DNA of 64,000 nucleotides from Spirodela intermedia (Eukaryota > Streptophyta > Magnoliopsida > Alismatales > Araceae), in contig LR746279.1 in the NCBI GenBank assembly GCA_902729315.2, positions 1,502,001-1,566,000 of the forward strand, written 5' to 3'. The translations under genes were made by a program, and so were the position numbers. The notes under the pieces were generated by a model. The model searched no databases and was not told where the DNA came from. It was given only the letters and a program-made list of their open reading frames with translations. This document shows positions 45,997-59,060 of the stretch, piece after piece; position 1 is the first letter of the stretch, and each line of letters opens with the position of its first letter.

Positions 45997-47724
45997 TGAA
46001 TAAGTTTTCATTATCATGAGTTTATAATTAATTAATAATATATATTTTTTATCTTAACTCATGATAAATTAAGTTATATTTGTGTTAAATTATAAAAAAT
46101 AATTTTGAGTTAGTTAATGTAATTTTTTAGCTAAGTATGTGATTTTATGTGATTTTATGTGATTTTATATAATTTTTATAATCTTATTTTTGAGATAAAT
46201 AAAGAAAAGTAAAATTAAAAAATAGAAAAGGAGGGAACCCACCAGTCAGCCAAGCCCATAAGTGGTTCGGAAGTGCAGTCAAGTAAAGTCATGAGTAAGG
46301 GCTCGAGTAGCTAAGGGTTGACCGATTGATTGGGGGGACACATGTGTATCATTCCCCTTTCATGTCATTGGTGGCTAGTCGGGTGTGGGGTAAGGAGTGA
46401 TCGCATACATGCGAGAAAGGGACTCTTTGATTCCCAAATCTCGTATTATTATATATTCATCTCGACATTCGGCGTATAACTAATGCGGAACTAAATCGGT
46501 GGTCACACCTTTCTCAAAATGTTTTTGATGATTTTAATATCTAAAATACCCCTTATTTATAACAATGAGACACCATGATGATGTCACTTTATAAGGGTGT
46601 TTCGATATTTATTTCATTCTCTCTCATATGGGTAGGCGACCAGTGAGGGTTTGAATTCTACTAAAGTGAAAACTCATATTTTCATCTAATTAAATCATGA
46701 TTTCCTATAGATTGCCAGAGAAGGATCAAGCCATCAAAATTATTCAATCATCAGCAAAAATATCATCAATGTGATTCATAGAGTATCATTTCTAAAATTG
46801 TTAAACTATTCTAGATAAAATAATCTTGAATTTATCAAGTAAATTATCTCCAATTGATTGATGAACAAGTCATTGTTAGGAAGAGGACAATTTACCATTG
46901 TCACCTCTTGAAAGCATACCAAATGCAATGAAGAGCATCCTTTGCTGTGTAAATCTGATAATGAAGCTCCTTAACATCCACCCCACCTTCATCCAACTCA
47001 TTCTTGTCACATGATGGCTATCGACAGAACCGTAAAGTCACCATTTTTCTACTCTATTGAGTGATAGACGTTAGAGACAATTCAACAACCTACTTCGTTG
47101 ATGTCTAGACTTCACAAGAAGATCTAGAGATTATCCACATCATTTGTGTCCAAAGAAAACTTTTGAGGCTATAGACATTACATGATATTCTTTCCAAACA
47201 TATAAAATTTCAATAATCACTACCATAAAGTCAAAACTCTGCATTTCTTATTTTCAACTTAATTTTCACTTAATTTAATGATACTTTAGGTGATTTCAAG
47301 TTACTAACACATTCTTCATTTACTAATGATTCTTTTGGCAAGTCTTAATTTGACCTATTAAATCATCTATAATCACTTACGTAAGAATCGTTGAACAAAA
47401 TAGAATTGTGTTCCTAAGGATGATGTCATTTTCCTGACATCGAGACCCTTATTTTCCTGTTTTATAAATTTTAGATATATATTTTTTATATCTTAGTCTA
47501 AAATTTATAAAAAATTATATTCTTTGTAGAAAAATTTAAAATATTAATCAATATTATATTACATCCTTATGATCAACCTAGAAAATTACCACTATTTTTA
47601 AAACTTTTATTGAATTATAATTAATATATTTGTTTTGAAATAATATATATCTAAAAATTAATATTCTTTAGTTTTATAAAATTTAAATTTACATGATTTA
47701 TTATACAATGACTAAGTTACATCA
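45997..47724 (+). mobile_element. Solo LTR, family A copy 3
   Basis: It starts TGAATAAG and ends TTACATCA, and aligns with copy 4 in the same orientation. The flanking pentamers GAGCG and CTCCT do not match, so the copy was probably rearranged after insertion. Copia pol sequence begins directly on its right side. Confidence 0.75.
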
Positions 47725-48287
47725 CTCCTCCTTTAACACTTTCGACTTCGTCCCTATCTGACTCTATTTTGAGATCAAAGTCATCTTCACCCTCTATCAA
47801 CAAGCCTTCTTTGGTCATCTCTTTTGACACTAAGGTGGATAACCATCATCTTTCTATTGCTATCTACAAAGGTACACGTGCATACACTAGACACTCTATT
47901 TCTCAGTTTATTTTTTAGGATCACCTTTCTCTTTCTTTCATACCTTCACTCTTTCTGTGGCCTCTTAGTTGATTCAACAATTGTATGTTGAGATTACACA
48001 GATACCTGAATGGAAGGTGGTTATGGACTTAGAGTTGGATGTCTTAGTATCTCAAGGAACTTAGACACTTCTATTTGATCCACCTGATGCCAACATTGTC
48101 ACATAAAGTGAGTTTTCATACTCATGTGTCATCTAGATGGATCTATTGCACATCACAAGGCTCACTTAATTACTCATGGATTTACATAGGCTTATGACAT
48201 TGACTACACAAAGACATTTTCTCTAGTAGTTCAGCTCAACTCTATTTGAATGATACTCTCTTTGGCAATGAATTAGGCATGATCTTT

Positions 48288-49927
48288 TGATGTGGTTCTA
48301 AGTCATTATTAGAATCATCAATCAATTTTAATAATTTATAAAACTAGATTCAGAAAAAAAAAGATATAGTGGTGAGCTAGGTCATCTCCTTAGGGAAGGC
48401 TTTTCAAAAATCTTTTTCTTCTCTAATTTAAATAATTATGAAATTAATTAAAAGAATTAAATTGATATTCAAGTAATAAAGGAAATAAAATGACAAATAA
48501 ATTTAAAAAATAAATGAATTAAAATCAGTAAATTAAATATGGTTTGGAATGATAAAAAAAGAAGAGAAACAAGTAAAGAAATGATTAAACCTAAGAAAAT
48601 AAAATTATTTTGTACTTGAAGCAAGAAAATAATGAAAACTCTATTAAAAATCAAACTTACAACCCTTAGAATATATGGCTTGATGTCAACCTTTGGGTAG
48701 CACTTTTCAATTTTGCATCTAGTTCAATGGAATGGATTTAAGGTGAAAAAAGTAGAGGAGAACAATCAAAATCAATGATGCACTCTTTAGAGTCTTATTT
48801 GCACATGAGAAAGTAGAACAATGTTTTCTCTCAAGAATAACTTAAGAAAAAGTCAGAAAAGGCCCCCTTTCTCTCCCCTCTTCCTCTTTTTTGTACCCTA
48901 GATCTGCAAATCACGTTTTCTATTTTGACTTCCTATTTTCTGCCATATTTTGCTGATTTTTCTCTAATTGTTTTAGTATTTTTCTCTTTTCTCGTGTAGC
49001 AATAATCGATATTATCTATTTTATCGGATGATAATAGATATTTAAACATATAACCTTCCACGCATGAGAGAGAATAATCAATAGTCTATTTTACCAAATG
49101 ATAATTGATATTTGTTAATATATCCTCCAACACATGGTTCAACGAAGAGTGTTGGATCATCACACCATCATTTTGCTCTAAAGAGGGGTGATGTGGCCCA
49201 ATGATCACCTTTAGATCTCCATCAACTCTCACTCCTTTTGTGCATGCTTTATTCAGATCCATGTGCATCGGATGTGAGGATAGCCACTATTGGATTGGTG
49301 GCTACTTTTCGTGCATTGATTGTTGCAATGTGGCATCTCCTAGATTGTCGAATCTGCTAGCAATTGTCGTTGGATCTTAGAGCTACTTTTTCGTATGATG
49401 GCGGCGATGACTTGGCATCCTACAGTGTGTCGGATCTGCTAGTAGCCGCCATTGGATCCTAAAGTCACTTTTTCATATGATGGTAGTGGTGATGTGGCTT
49501 CATGTAGTCCATCAGATCTGACCACTATTATCACACTACCGTTACATTTGAAAAGAATAACAAGATACATTTGGTATATTTATGCAATTGTTATCAAATA
49601 TAATAATGATGGCCTCTGATTATATTTATTTTAATGCCTAAAATTTTGGAAAAAAATTATAAAATATGTTTCAATTAATCATAAAAATTTAACACAATAA
49701 GATTTTATTTAAAAATAAAATAAACAAGAATTAAGCCTCAAGATATGAAATAAATTCTCATTGATTTTATTTTCATTCATAAAATATTAATTAAAATTAA
49801 AATTTTGAGAGGTTTATTTAAATAAGAAATAAAATAATTAATATGATAACTTGTGAAATATTTCTCAAATATGTATTATTCTCCCTGATTTGATAATAGA
49901 TTAGCATATAGTTTTCACAAGTTACCA
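48288..49927. mobile_element. Solo LTR (family C) in copia-4
   Basis: It starts TGATGTGG, ends GTTACCA and is flanked by a perfect duplication TCTTT (48283-48287 and 49928-49932). It interrupts the copia RT just before HQLDV. It contains an internal, roughly 100-bp repeat at 49325-49525. Orientation could not be decided. Confidence 0.87.
49325..49525. repeat. Degenerate internal repeat, about 100-bp units
   Basis: The words GTGGC or TTGGCATC, TC(G/A)(A/G)ATCTGCTAG, GTTGGATCTTAGAG or ATTGGATCCTAAAG, and TTTTTC(G/A)TATGATGG recur in order two to three times within the solo LTR. Confidence 0.7.
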
Positions 49928-50201
49928 TCTTTACATCAGTTGGATGTTTCTAATGTCTTTCTCTATAATGACCTTGAGGAACATATACCTTCTTAGATAT
50001 GTTACTCAAGAGGAGTCATCAAAAGTGTGTCTTTTGTAACATACCATCTACAAACTTAAGCAAAGTTCACATACTTGATTCGTCAAGTTCAATAATCGTC
50101 TAGTGTAATTTAAATTCTCACCATGTCTTTTGGATCCCATAGTACTTACAAAGACTACTGAAGTTGGGATTATCATCCTAGCTATTTATGTGGATGACAT
50201 T

Positions 50202-51945
50202 TGATAAGTCTTCATTATCATGAGTTAATAATTAATAAATAATATAATTTTAATCTTAACTCATGATAAATAGACTTATATTTGTGTTAAATTGTGAAAA
50301 GTAGTTTGTAGTTGATTAATGTGAATTTATATCTAATTATGTGATTTTATATGAATTTTTATAATTTTTATAGTCTTATTTGTGAGATAAATAAAAAATA
50401 AATTAAAATAAAAAAATAGAAAAAAAAGGAGACCTGCTGGCCAATCGACGCAAGTGGTCGGAAGTGCAGTTGGGGGGAACCACAAGTGGGGGCTCAAGCA
50501 GCTATGGATTGATAGAGACACATGTGCATCACTCTTCTTCCACGTCACTAGTGGCTAGTCGATTGTGGGACAAAGAGTGGCCGTACATGTGGGAGAAAAG
50601 GACTCATTACTTGGAAATATAATATTATTATATATTCGCCTAAAACTTCAACATACAACTAGTGTGAGATTAAACCTGTGTCACACTTTTCTCATAATGG
50701 TTTTATTTATTTTAATACCTAAAATACCCCTTAGTTATAATAGCGATATACCCATTATGATGTCACTTTATAAGGGTATTATAATATATATTTCAATCTC
50801 CTTCATGTAGGCGAATGATTGGTGCAAGTTTGAATCCTACCAGAACCAAAACTTATATTTTCATCTGATTAAATCATGAATTTCCTACAAATTGTCAGTG
50901 AAGGATTAAGCTGCGAGAGTTGCTCAATCATTGGTGAAAATCTTGTCGACACGATTTTTGAAACATTGTTATTAAAATTGTTGAATAATTTATGATAAAA
51001 AGATTGTGAATTCATTGAGTAAAGCATCTCCGATTGAATAACAAATAAGTTATTGTCAGAAAGAAGACGATCTATTAGGAGATGAGTCACCACCTTCTAA
51101 GAGCGTACCTAATAAGATGAAGAGCCACCTCTTACTATGTAGACTTAAGGATGAAGCTCCTTCACATGCACCCTATCTCCATCCAACTCTTCTTTGTTGG
51201 GTGAAAATTATTAGAGAGCCACAAAGTCACCATTTTTCTACTCTACCAAGTGATAGCCACTAGAGACGATTCGACAACCCAATTTATTGATCTCTAGACT
51301 TTGCAAGAAGATCTAGAGATTGCTTACATCATCATTATCTAAGGAAAGTTTTCGAGGTTGTGGACATTGCATGACAATCCTCTCAAACACTCAAGATTCT
51401 AGTGCATTGCCAACGCATCACCGTTGTAACACCAGAACTTTATTTTTCTGCTCTCAACTTAATTTTCACTTCATTTAGTGATGATTTGTGTGATTTAAAT
51501 CTACCAAACTATTTTTCATTTAATGACGACCCTTCCAACTTTTATAGATTTTAATTTGATCAATTAAATCATTTGTAATCACTTATGTTAGAATCACTAG
51601 GTAGAACTTTATTTATGCTTGATTCACATTCGTCGAGTATTGACATCATCTTGACATATGCACCCTTATTTCCCTTTTTTGCAAATTTTAAATATATTTT
51701 ATTTTTATTTCTTAATTTATAACCTATAAAAAATTATATTCTTCAAAAAAAATTCTAAAAAATTAGCTGATATTATATTATATCCCTGTGATTGACTTGA
51801 AAATATTTCACTATTTTAAAAACTTTTATTGAATTATAGTTGATAGATTTATTTAGAAATACTTCTAAATATCTAAAAATTAATATTTCTAGTTTTATAA
51901 ATTTTAAATATGTGTAATTTACTATACAATGACTAATTCACGTCA
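50202..51945 (+). mobile_element. Solo LTR, family A copy 4
   Basis: It starts TGATAAGTC, ends CACGTCA and is flanked by a perfect duplication ACATT (50197-50201 and 51946-51950). It interrupts copia-4 directly behind the YVDD strand. It defines the ends of family A (1744 bp) and has a TATATATTC promoter-like site near 50630 in plus sense. Confidence 0.9.
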
Positions 51946-52833
51946 ACATTCTTGTGATAGGAAGTGATGAAGTAGGTATTCACACTACTAAATCATACTT
52001 ATAGCAATACTTCAACATACGAGATTTAAGGATTCCACAATACTTCTTTGGGATTGAATTTTCTTATCAAGATGAGAAACCCACTCTCTCAACAAAAGTA
52101 TGTTCTTGATATGCTTCAAGAGATTGGGCTACATGTGTGCAAGATAGAGTAGTGACCTATGGAAGCACATCCACACTTTTAGAATATATCATCTCCGCTT
52201 CTTGAAGATATTAGTCAATAAAGATATTAGGGAAGATGATTTACCTCACTATCACTCATCCCAACTTCATGTACATAGTTAATGTCCTTAACTAGTTTAT
52301 GTAGGAATCGACAAGTTCATTGGGAGGGAGCTTTATGAATTCTTACATATATTAAAAGAGTTCTTAGGAGAGGACTTATTTATCAAAGACATCAGCATCT
52401 TTGGATTGAAACTTACTCAGATGTAGGATATACTAGTGACAAGGGAGATCGCAAGTCCACCACTAATTATTGCACATATGTGGATGGTAATCTTGTCATG
52501 TGATGCTCTAGAAAATAGAAGATGATATCTTATTCGAGTGTTGAGTACAAGTATCATACCATGCTCGAGATGACATGAGAGATGGTGTGGCTAAGTTCAC
52601 TCTTTGAAGAACTTGACATCTCATCTTCTATCCCAATACTTATGTATTGTGATAATCAAGTTGTCATCTTCATTACTACAAATCTTACATTTCATGAGCG
52701 GATGAAGTATACTGAGATTGATTGTCATTACATAAAGGATAAGGTAATGTTAAGTATTATCCCTACTTCGCACATTGTTTCATCTCATCAGCTTGTGAAT
52801 GTCTTCACTAAGAGTCTTACGAGAATCTCTTAA

Positions 52834-53070
52834 GATACAATGTGCATCAAGTTAGGCATGTTTGACTTATATGCTTCAACTTGAAGACTATTAAAATAGG
52901 CTCACTAGGCTTATCAAGCCTAATTTAAACTTATTCCCATCATGTCTCTATTCTTCTTCCACAATCTCCACTTCTCCTTTTCTCTCTCTTTCTTTCCTTC
53001 TTCTATATCACCTCATGCTCTCCTCTTTTTCAATCATCAATTCTAGAGTTTCCTCTTCTTCTTGTCAACA
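52834..53070 (+). repeat. Probable 3' LTR start of copia-4
   Basis: After the RNase H end comes an AGACTATTAAAATAGG junction, which resembles a polypurine tract followed by a decayed TGTTAAAATAGG LTR start (about 52889). The far end is uncertain. Confidence 0.5.
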
Positions 53071-55335
53071 AAAAAAATACAGCTATCACAATTTTTTTAT
53101 TTATCACATGGATCATAAATAATAGTACTTATCAAAATCTTTCCTAGAAATGATGCCAAAATTTGATGGAATATTTTCTATCATTATAAAGGAATTCAAC
53201 AAACCTACAATTTATAAATGCTAAAACATAAGTCAATTTAGAATAATTTAATCCATAGTGGTTTTCTTGGTCAAACACAAGGAAGATAAAAAAATTAGTT
53301 AGTTATGTTTATAATTTCCAATTGATCAATTAAATTTTAGATTTTTTTTATTTAGAAAATTAATAAAAATAATTTTAAAATAAGAAAATAATATTTTATG
53401 ACATCATCATACATCAGCCAATAAAGAACACCCCCAAAATGGGGTGGGTCACCAGAAGTATGTCAACTCATATTTCTCAAATTCAAAGAAAAAATACTTC
53501 AAAATAAACTTTCATTTAAAAACAAAAACTATTAGTAACACATTTGAGAACTAAATTGAACTTTTTATAAATTATAAATTAAAAATTTATGTGGGCTCAA
53601 TGCACCAAATGTATTCCTACAGGATTTACAATCGAATAATGATGATCACAACAACTATCTCTTGCTAGAATCAATCAATGTACATGGTTCGACTCTAAGC
53701 TTGCCACAACTTCTAGAGAAGGATCCTCAGAAAAAAATATTCACTATTTCTATCAAGAGAAGAGTGGGACCAATTCGTGGGTGAAGTTTAGCTTCTGTAG
53801 CAGCTGAATCAAGAAGAAATACATCATTTCTATTAGATGAATGATTTAGGTGAATCTAACATTTATCACCACAATAGGAGAGAGAAAATAGGAGAGCAAT
53901 AGATATAGATCAAAGGTACCCTTTTGTTCCTCCCAAACATTTTTCTATCTTCATGTGTGTTAATTCTGTTGATTTCATCAAGTCATATGTTGTATTGCTT
54001 GCTGTATTTGTTCTGTACGCTGTTGATGTAGAAAACCTAAAAACTGAAATTAGTCTCATATTTTAATTTTATTATATTATTATTATTTATAAAAATTAAA
54101 AAAGGAAAAATCAGAATAAATAAAATTATAAAATTATTTTGATAATAATAATAATCATTGATAAAACCTATCAAAATATTTTATTGTCAATTTCTTCATG
54201 TAATTTCTAGAAATTAATAATAGAATTATATAAACAAGTTTAATATCATTTTTTCTATATTAAATTATATATTATAAAATATTAAGAATTTTATCATATA
54301 ATTAATGAGAGTTATCAGAGTTCAACTAGTATCTTGATTGAAGCCAACGTCATCCATTAATTGTGTCTTAGGGTGGAAATGTTGTCAACATTTGGCTTAC
54401 TCCTCGTCATAAAAGTATAAAATGATGATGTAATTTTAGAGCAAGTTATTATGTATGTGAAGGGTGAATTGATAGATTTAAATTCAAAAGGATTAAGAGA
54501 TCCTGAAAAAATTGTGTTTATTCATGATTACATTCATCAACTTGTACAATAAATTTTACATTTTTATAACTTATGATAGCTCATTGTTAGTTATTGCACA
54601 TTAATATGTTGTATATTGACTATTTATTATTTGTATTGTGATGATTGGTAAGATGGGAATCCTCTTGCAATGTCAAAGGACCAGCCATTCCTTTTCTCCT
54701 TTCAGACAGAAAACAAAAGTAATAGGGTTCTATAAAGTTATATTTATCAAAAAATGGTGGCATAACTTTTGTCAAAGAAACTATTATTCAAACCTCATTT
54801 TCCATTGAATCATGAGTATGCAAAGGATCATCATGTGGCACTCTATCAATAGAAGATAAGATTTGTAGAAGGTGTTGTCTAACGTTCTATATCATAGTCA
54901 TGTACAACCATGTGAGATCCAGGAGGTCATCATAATCCTGCCATAGATGGCAATTGATACGGCTACTCCATCACTAGAGTAAGCAATGATGGAATGAACA
55001 GTGTCATTTTGCATCAGCAAATAGTAGCACAATGATTTAAATACAGTCCTCGTGTAGTCATGGCTGGCTTCTTTTCAATCAATCAATAATGGTAACAATT
55101 ATGGAAGAAGCTCCAATGGTCTCGAAGCTGGAGCCCAAGAGAAACCAATGTAGACAATCTGGTGGTTCACCCCAGCTTTGATGACATCATGTATCCCCTT
55201 TTTTTTCGTCGATATTACATCGACAACGAAGTGCAGGCATTTTATAATGTCCCACTTGACCAGATTACTAAAATGCAGTCATCCTCTTCACCAGATTATA
55301 CCAGCGATACAAATCCTTTTTTTGACTTATCCCCC
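53071..55335. other. Unassigned AT-rich intergenic DNA
   Basis: No gene was recognised. Frames near 55162-55330 run into the microsatellite and have no domain. Confidence 0.4.
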
Positions 55336-55485
55336 CCCCCCCCCTTCTCTCTCTCTCTCTCTCGATCTATCTCTATGTATCTATCTATCGATCTATCTAT
55401 CTCTATCAATAAATCTATTTATCTGCCTATCGATCTATCTATCTCTATCAATAAATCTATTTATCTGCCTATCGATCTATCACTC
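55331..55485. repeat. C run, (CT)n and (ATCT)n compound microsatellite
   Basis: A run of about 13 C is followed by CT repeats, ATCT repeats and two 42-bp copies containing CAATAAATCTATTTATCTGCC. It lies 350 bp upstream of the P450. The two long frames here are repeat translations. Confidence 0.92.
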
Positions 55486-55743
55486 GCACTGTTTGATGTA
55501 TGCCTCCGAGAAGGGAGGGAGAAGGCATCTCGATCCGCACGCCTCTCAGTCGGCACGCAATTGTCGGTGGGAGGTGGTTTCAGAAGAGGGTGAAGCATCT
55601 GTGTCTCAGTCCGGCCTTAGACCCATACTCTATTCCTAACCACATGTTGCAAATGTTTTGAAAATTCGGTCAGTCATCGGTTTTCCGTCGACAAGATACC
55701 CGCCCTTCAATTTCCCCAGAGAAAACTGTGCATGACGAAGCTC

Positions 55744-55752
55744 CATAAATCA
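55744..55752 (+). promoter_or_regulatory. Probable TATA box of the P450
   Basis: CCATAAATC stands where both relic copies have C(T/A)(C)ATAAATC-type motifs, about 80 bp before the ATG. It lies in a conserved CGCCTTGATGCA context shared with the relic at 37235-37260. Confidence 0.55.
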
Positions 55753-55829
55753 CGCCTTGATGCAACAGCAAACCTAGAGCCCAGGTGCTAACATCCGGTT
55801 TCGTCCGAGCTCCACCATCTTTCCCCATA

Positions 55830-57517
55830 ATGGAGGACCTGCGATCCTGGGCTACCGCCGTCCTCCTGGGCTTCTTCTCCCTCTTCATCATGAAGCTCTT
55901 TGCATACCACCAAATCAAGCCTATCCTCCCCCCCAGCCCCATGGCCTTTCCGCTCCTCGGGCACCTTCACTTAATCGGCTCCAACGTCCACCAGTCCCTT
56001 CACAAGCTCTCCACAGGCCTCGGTCCTCTGTTCCATATCCGGCTGGGCTCCGTCCCGTTGCTCGTGGCCTCGGACGCAGCCACAGCCAGAGAGCTTCTCA
56101 GGGACCACGAACACAGCTTTCCCGACAGGCCAAGCTCCGAAGCTATCACTCACCTGACCTACGGGGGCGATAGCTTCCTCTTCGCTCCGTACAGCGATTA
56201 CTGGTGGTTCATGAAGAAGCTGTGCTTGTCCGAGTTGCTGGGTGGTCGGAGGTTGGTGCAGCTACAGTGGGTCAGGCAAGACGAGATAGGAAGGTTCCTG
56301 GAGATGCTGCGCCAGAAGGCGGAGAGGCGAGAGGAGGTGGACGTCGGGGCGGAGCTCACAAGACTCACTAACAACGTCATCTGCGGGATGACTATGGGTA
56401 GGAGGTGCTCCGGTACGGACGGCGAGGCCGAGCAAGTCAGGAGGATTGTGAAGGAGACGATGGAGGTCATGGGCACGCCCAACGTATCGGACTTCGTGGG
56501 AATCTGTAAGAAGCTCGATCTGCAACACCTCAAAGCAAGGTACGAAAACGTGCATCGCAGATTCGACAGTCTGATGGAGCGAATCCTCGAGGAGGAGGTC
56601 CTAAGGACAAAGGAGTCTGGCAAGATAGGGGCCGACGGCGCTGTCCGGTATCTCCTTCGCGTACTACTGGACATAGCGGAAGACGAGGGTGCGAAGATGA
56701 GGCTCACGAGAGATAACATCAAGGGCTTCATTCACGTAACTACGACAACTCCATCCTCACCATCTTCTTCCATTTTCCATCGACATTTTACGGTCCTCCG
56801 CGCAACTGGGTTTCACGTTGCGCTTTCTTTGGCTTTTACTCCCGCTCTAAACAGGATCTGTTCATGGCCGGCACGGACACGACGTCTGTAACAATGGAAT
56901 GGGCCTTGGCGGAGCTGATAAACAACCCGGCCGTCCTGCAGAATGCAAGGCGAGAGATCGACTCGGTGGTCGGGGTATCCAGGTTGGTGGAAGAGTCGGA
57001 CATTCCAAACCTGCCCTTTCTCCAGGCGATCGTCAAAGAGACCCTCAGGCTCCACCCAGCGATTCCCATCCTCCCGCGCCAATCAAATGCTCCATTAAAG
57101 TTCAGGGGCTACGACATCCCGGCAGGAACGTGGATCGCGATCCATGTTTGGGAGATCGGCAGAGACCCGATCCACTGGGAGAATCCGCTGGAATTCCGCC
57201 CGGAGAGGTTCTCGGCCAAAGGGCGGAGCTTCGGTGTTGACGTCAGGGGGCAGCACTACCATTTCTTGCCCTTTGGCAGTGGCAAGAGGAGGTGCCCCGG
57301 TATATCCCTGGCACTGCAGCTGATTCACACAACCCTGGCGAACGTGATACACTGCTTCGACCTAAGTGTCGAGGGCGGGGTGGTGGACATGACGGAGGGA
57401 CACGGGGTGTCCTTGCCTAAGGCTCACCCGCTGGTTTGTACACCGAAGGTCCGGCTAACTCCCCTCCTTTCAAGATCGGCCATCAGCACCAGCAACCCGG
57501 ACGAGGCGTCCTGTTAA
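55830..57517 (+). CDS. Cytochrome P450, CYP93-like (CYP71 clan), intact
   Basis: Haem-thiolate monooxygenase of the endoplasmic reticulum. CYP93 members act on flavonoids and related phenolics; the substrate here is not known. Exons 55830-56735 and 56855-57517 (522 residues) are joined by a 119-bp GT-AG intron in phase 0, placed just before the I-helix as in related genes. Visible landmarks: an N-terminal membrane helix (residues 5-24), a PPSPMA hinge (about 36-41), WFMKK (helix C), AGTDTT (I-helix, about 306-311), KETLR (ExxR), FRPERF, and the haem-binding [10 protein letters not shown]. The start is ATG 55830. Open frame extends upstream to a GTG, but the relics share ATG 55830 and the uORF-like upstream stretch is not conserved in frame. 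The CYP93 assignment rests on the LGGRRL, RLTNNVI and MTM(G)RRC blocks. Two decayed paralogues lie on the opposite strand at 34.9-37.3 kb. Confidence 0.92.
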
Positions 57518-58195
57518 TTTGATCGTCATTAAGCGTTGAATCGGGTTATCGGGTCAATTAGTTCTAGTTGCCATGCGAAGGATGGATCCAAAGTCAAGAA
57601 TAACGGGCTTCTATTATCTTTACCCAAAATGACTGTTGGGTATACTTGTTCCTAAGTAATGTGTGTGTTTGTCTTATTCTGAAAGCAGATAAACGAGATT
57701 GTAGGCTTGAAATTGTAACTCAGAAGTATCATAACACATGCCAAAGTTCTGAGTTTGTCAATTATCTTTAAAGGTTAATATTACTGTCCTTGTTATTTAT
57801 GTTCACATGTTAGTCTATTGCTTTAATGAGGTAAAAACATCTTAACGAGGCTTCCTTTTAATACGATCATCACTAAGCGTTGAATCTGGCTATCCAGTCG
57901 ACTACTTCCATTTGGGATAAAAGGGAACGATCCAAAGTCGAGAATAATGGCATTCTGTTATCTAAACCAAACTTGAGTGCTACACTATACCTATTGCCTA
58001 TGTAACGTATGTGATTTTCTTGTTCATAAAGCAACTATATCACATTCTAGGAATGAAACTGTGACTCCTGAAGGAAGTATCGTATCACATGCCAACGTCC
58101 TGAGTTTATGGATGATCTTCGACGGGTGATATTGTTGTCCTAGTCTTTTATATCAAGATCATTGCTTTAATGAGAAAAAACATCTTAACCTTCAG
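57515..58195. repeat. Tandem duplication of about 335 bp directly behind the P450 stop
   Basis: Unit 1 (57515-57858) and unit 2 (57859-58195) share GATC(G/A)TCA(T/C)TAAGCGTTGAAT, CCAAAGTC(A/G)AGAATAA, CACATGCCAA and CTTTAATGAG in the same order. The repeat begins at the stop codon region, so unit 1 is likely in the 3' untranslated region. Confidence 0.88.
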
Positions 58196-58559
58196 CTGGG
58201 CAGGCTTTTATACTTAACGAATGAGATTCTCACTTGATTGTTTAACGTTCAGGTCCTTATATCTCACCGTGGATCTAATGGTGAATTTATTTGTTGACTT
58301 AGTATCCCAGTTACCACATGGAACTTGTTACCTTTCCAGGCCGTCCAGGCTGTCCCTCCCCGCTTTTAACTATCTGAGTTCTCATAGTCTGCCTAAAAGC
58401 TTTAGGGTGAGACTTGTTACCCAACACACACCTCGTAGGTCAAATAGTTCATAACCCCTTGAATTTTTTTGTAGAACCTGAAATTTTTCATTTTCTTGCA
58501 AAAATATGCAACTATGAGAAAAAAGATACAAATACATGCTCTGCCGGTATAGCCTAATC
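58196..58559. other. Unassigned DNA
   Basis: Nothing recognised; the 77-residue frame at 58221-58454 has no motif. Confidence 0.35.
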
Positions 58560-59060
58560 AAAGCAATGATAATCTACTGACGCTACAATGGTCACCGATC
58601 ACTAGAGAAGGCACTGCCAGCAGCGAGGGAGCCTTTGGCTCGGGAGAAAGGAGAGAAATGGTAAAGGCCAAATTTTGTGGTACATTAATTCTTAAATGGA
58701 TACAGGGTTTTATAACAGTCCAAACCTAGTAGGTCGGTTCTGGTTAATTAATTTTATTAACAGGGTTGACTCGTGAATGGAAAGGATGTACTTACAAAAA
58801 CTAAAAATATACATAAAAGAAGGAAGATTGTTGTATAATTATAATCTCTCATCCTCTAACATACCCTCTCAAGATGATGAATAGATGTCATCAAATTTCA
58901 GCCTAGATTTGGGCTTCTAGAAGGCTGGGCCACCTAATTCTTTTGGTGAGAATATCTGCCAATTGTTTATGAGTCAAACTATGGTGTGCAAATGATGCCA
59001 TTATCAATCTCGATATGCTTAGTTTGATCACATTGCACCAAGTTGTGTACAATACATATG
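58560..59060 (-). pseudogene. copia 3' end: RNase H tail, polypurine tract and LTR start (copia-5)
   Basis: In minus sense the order is a KHIEIDNGIICTP block (RNase H end, about 58970-59030, broken frame), a purine tract ATCTTGAGAGGG, and an LTR starting TGTTAGAGGATGAG at about 58861. The rest of the element is absent. Confidence 0.75.

Larger units (their letters stand above)
47728..52833 (+). pseudogene. copia pol relic (copia-4) split by two solo LTRs
   Basis: Four pieces of one copia reverse transcriptase-RNase H follow each other. The piece at 47728-48287 holds IAIYKGTRAYTRHSIS and the YDIDYTKTF-like block. The piece at 49928-50201 holds HQLDVSNVFL and ends at the YVDD active-site strand. 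The piece at 51946 on holds the ITGSDE-type strand and YFFGIEF. The RNase H end is at 52582-52833, with YCDNQVVIFITTNLTFHERMK split in the usual way. The frame resumes after each insertion. Stops are many, so it is inactive. Confidence 0.87.

Noticed and set aside
55331-55485. Regularly spaced repeats that might suggest a CRISPR array
   Set aside because: They are simple microsatellite units without unique spacers, in a eukaryotic context.
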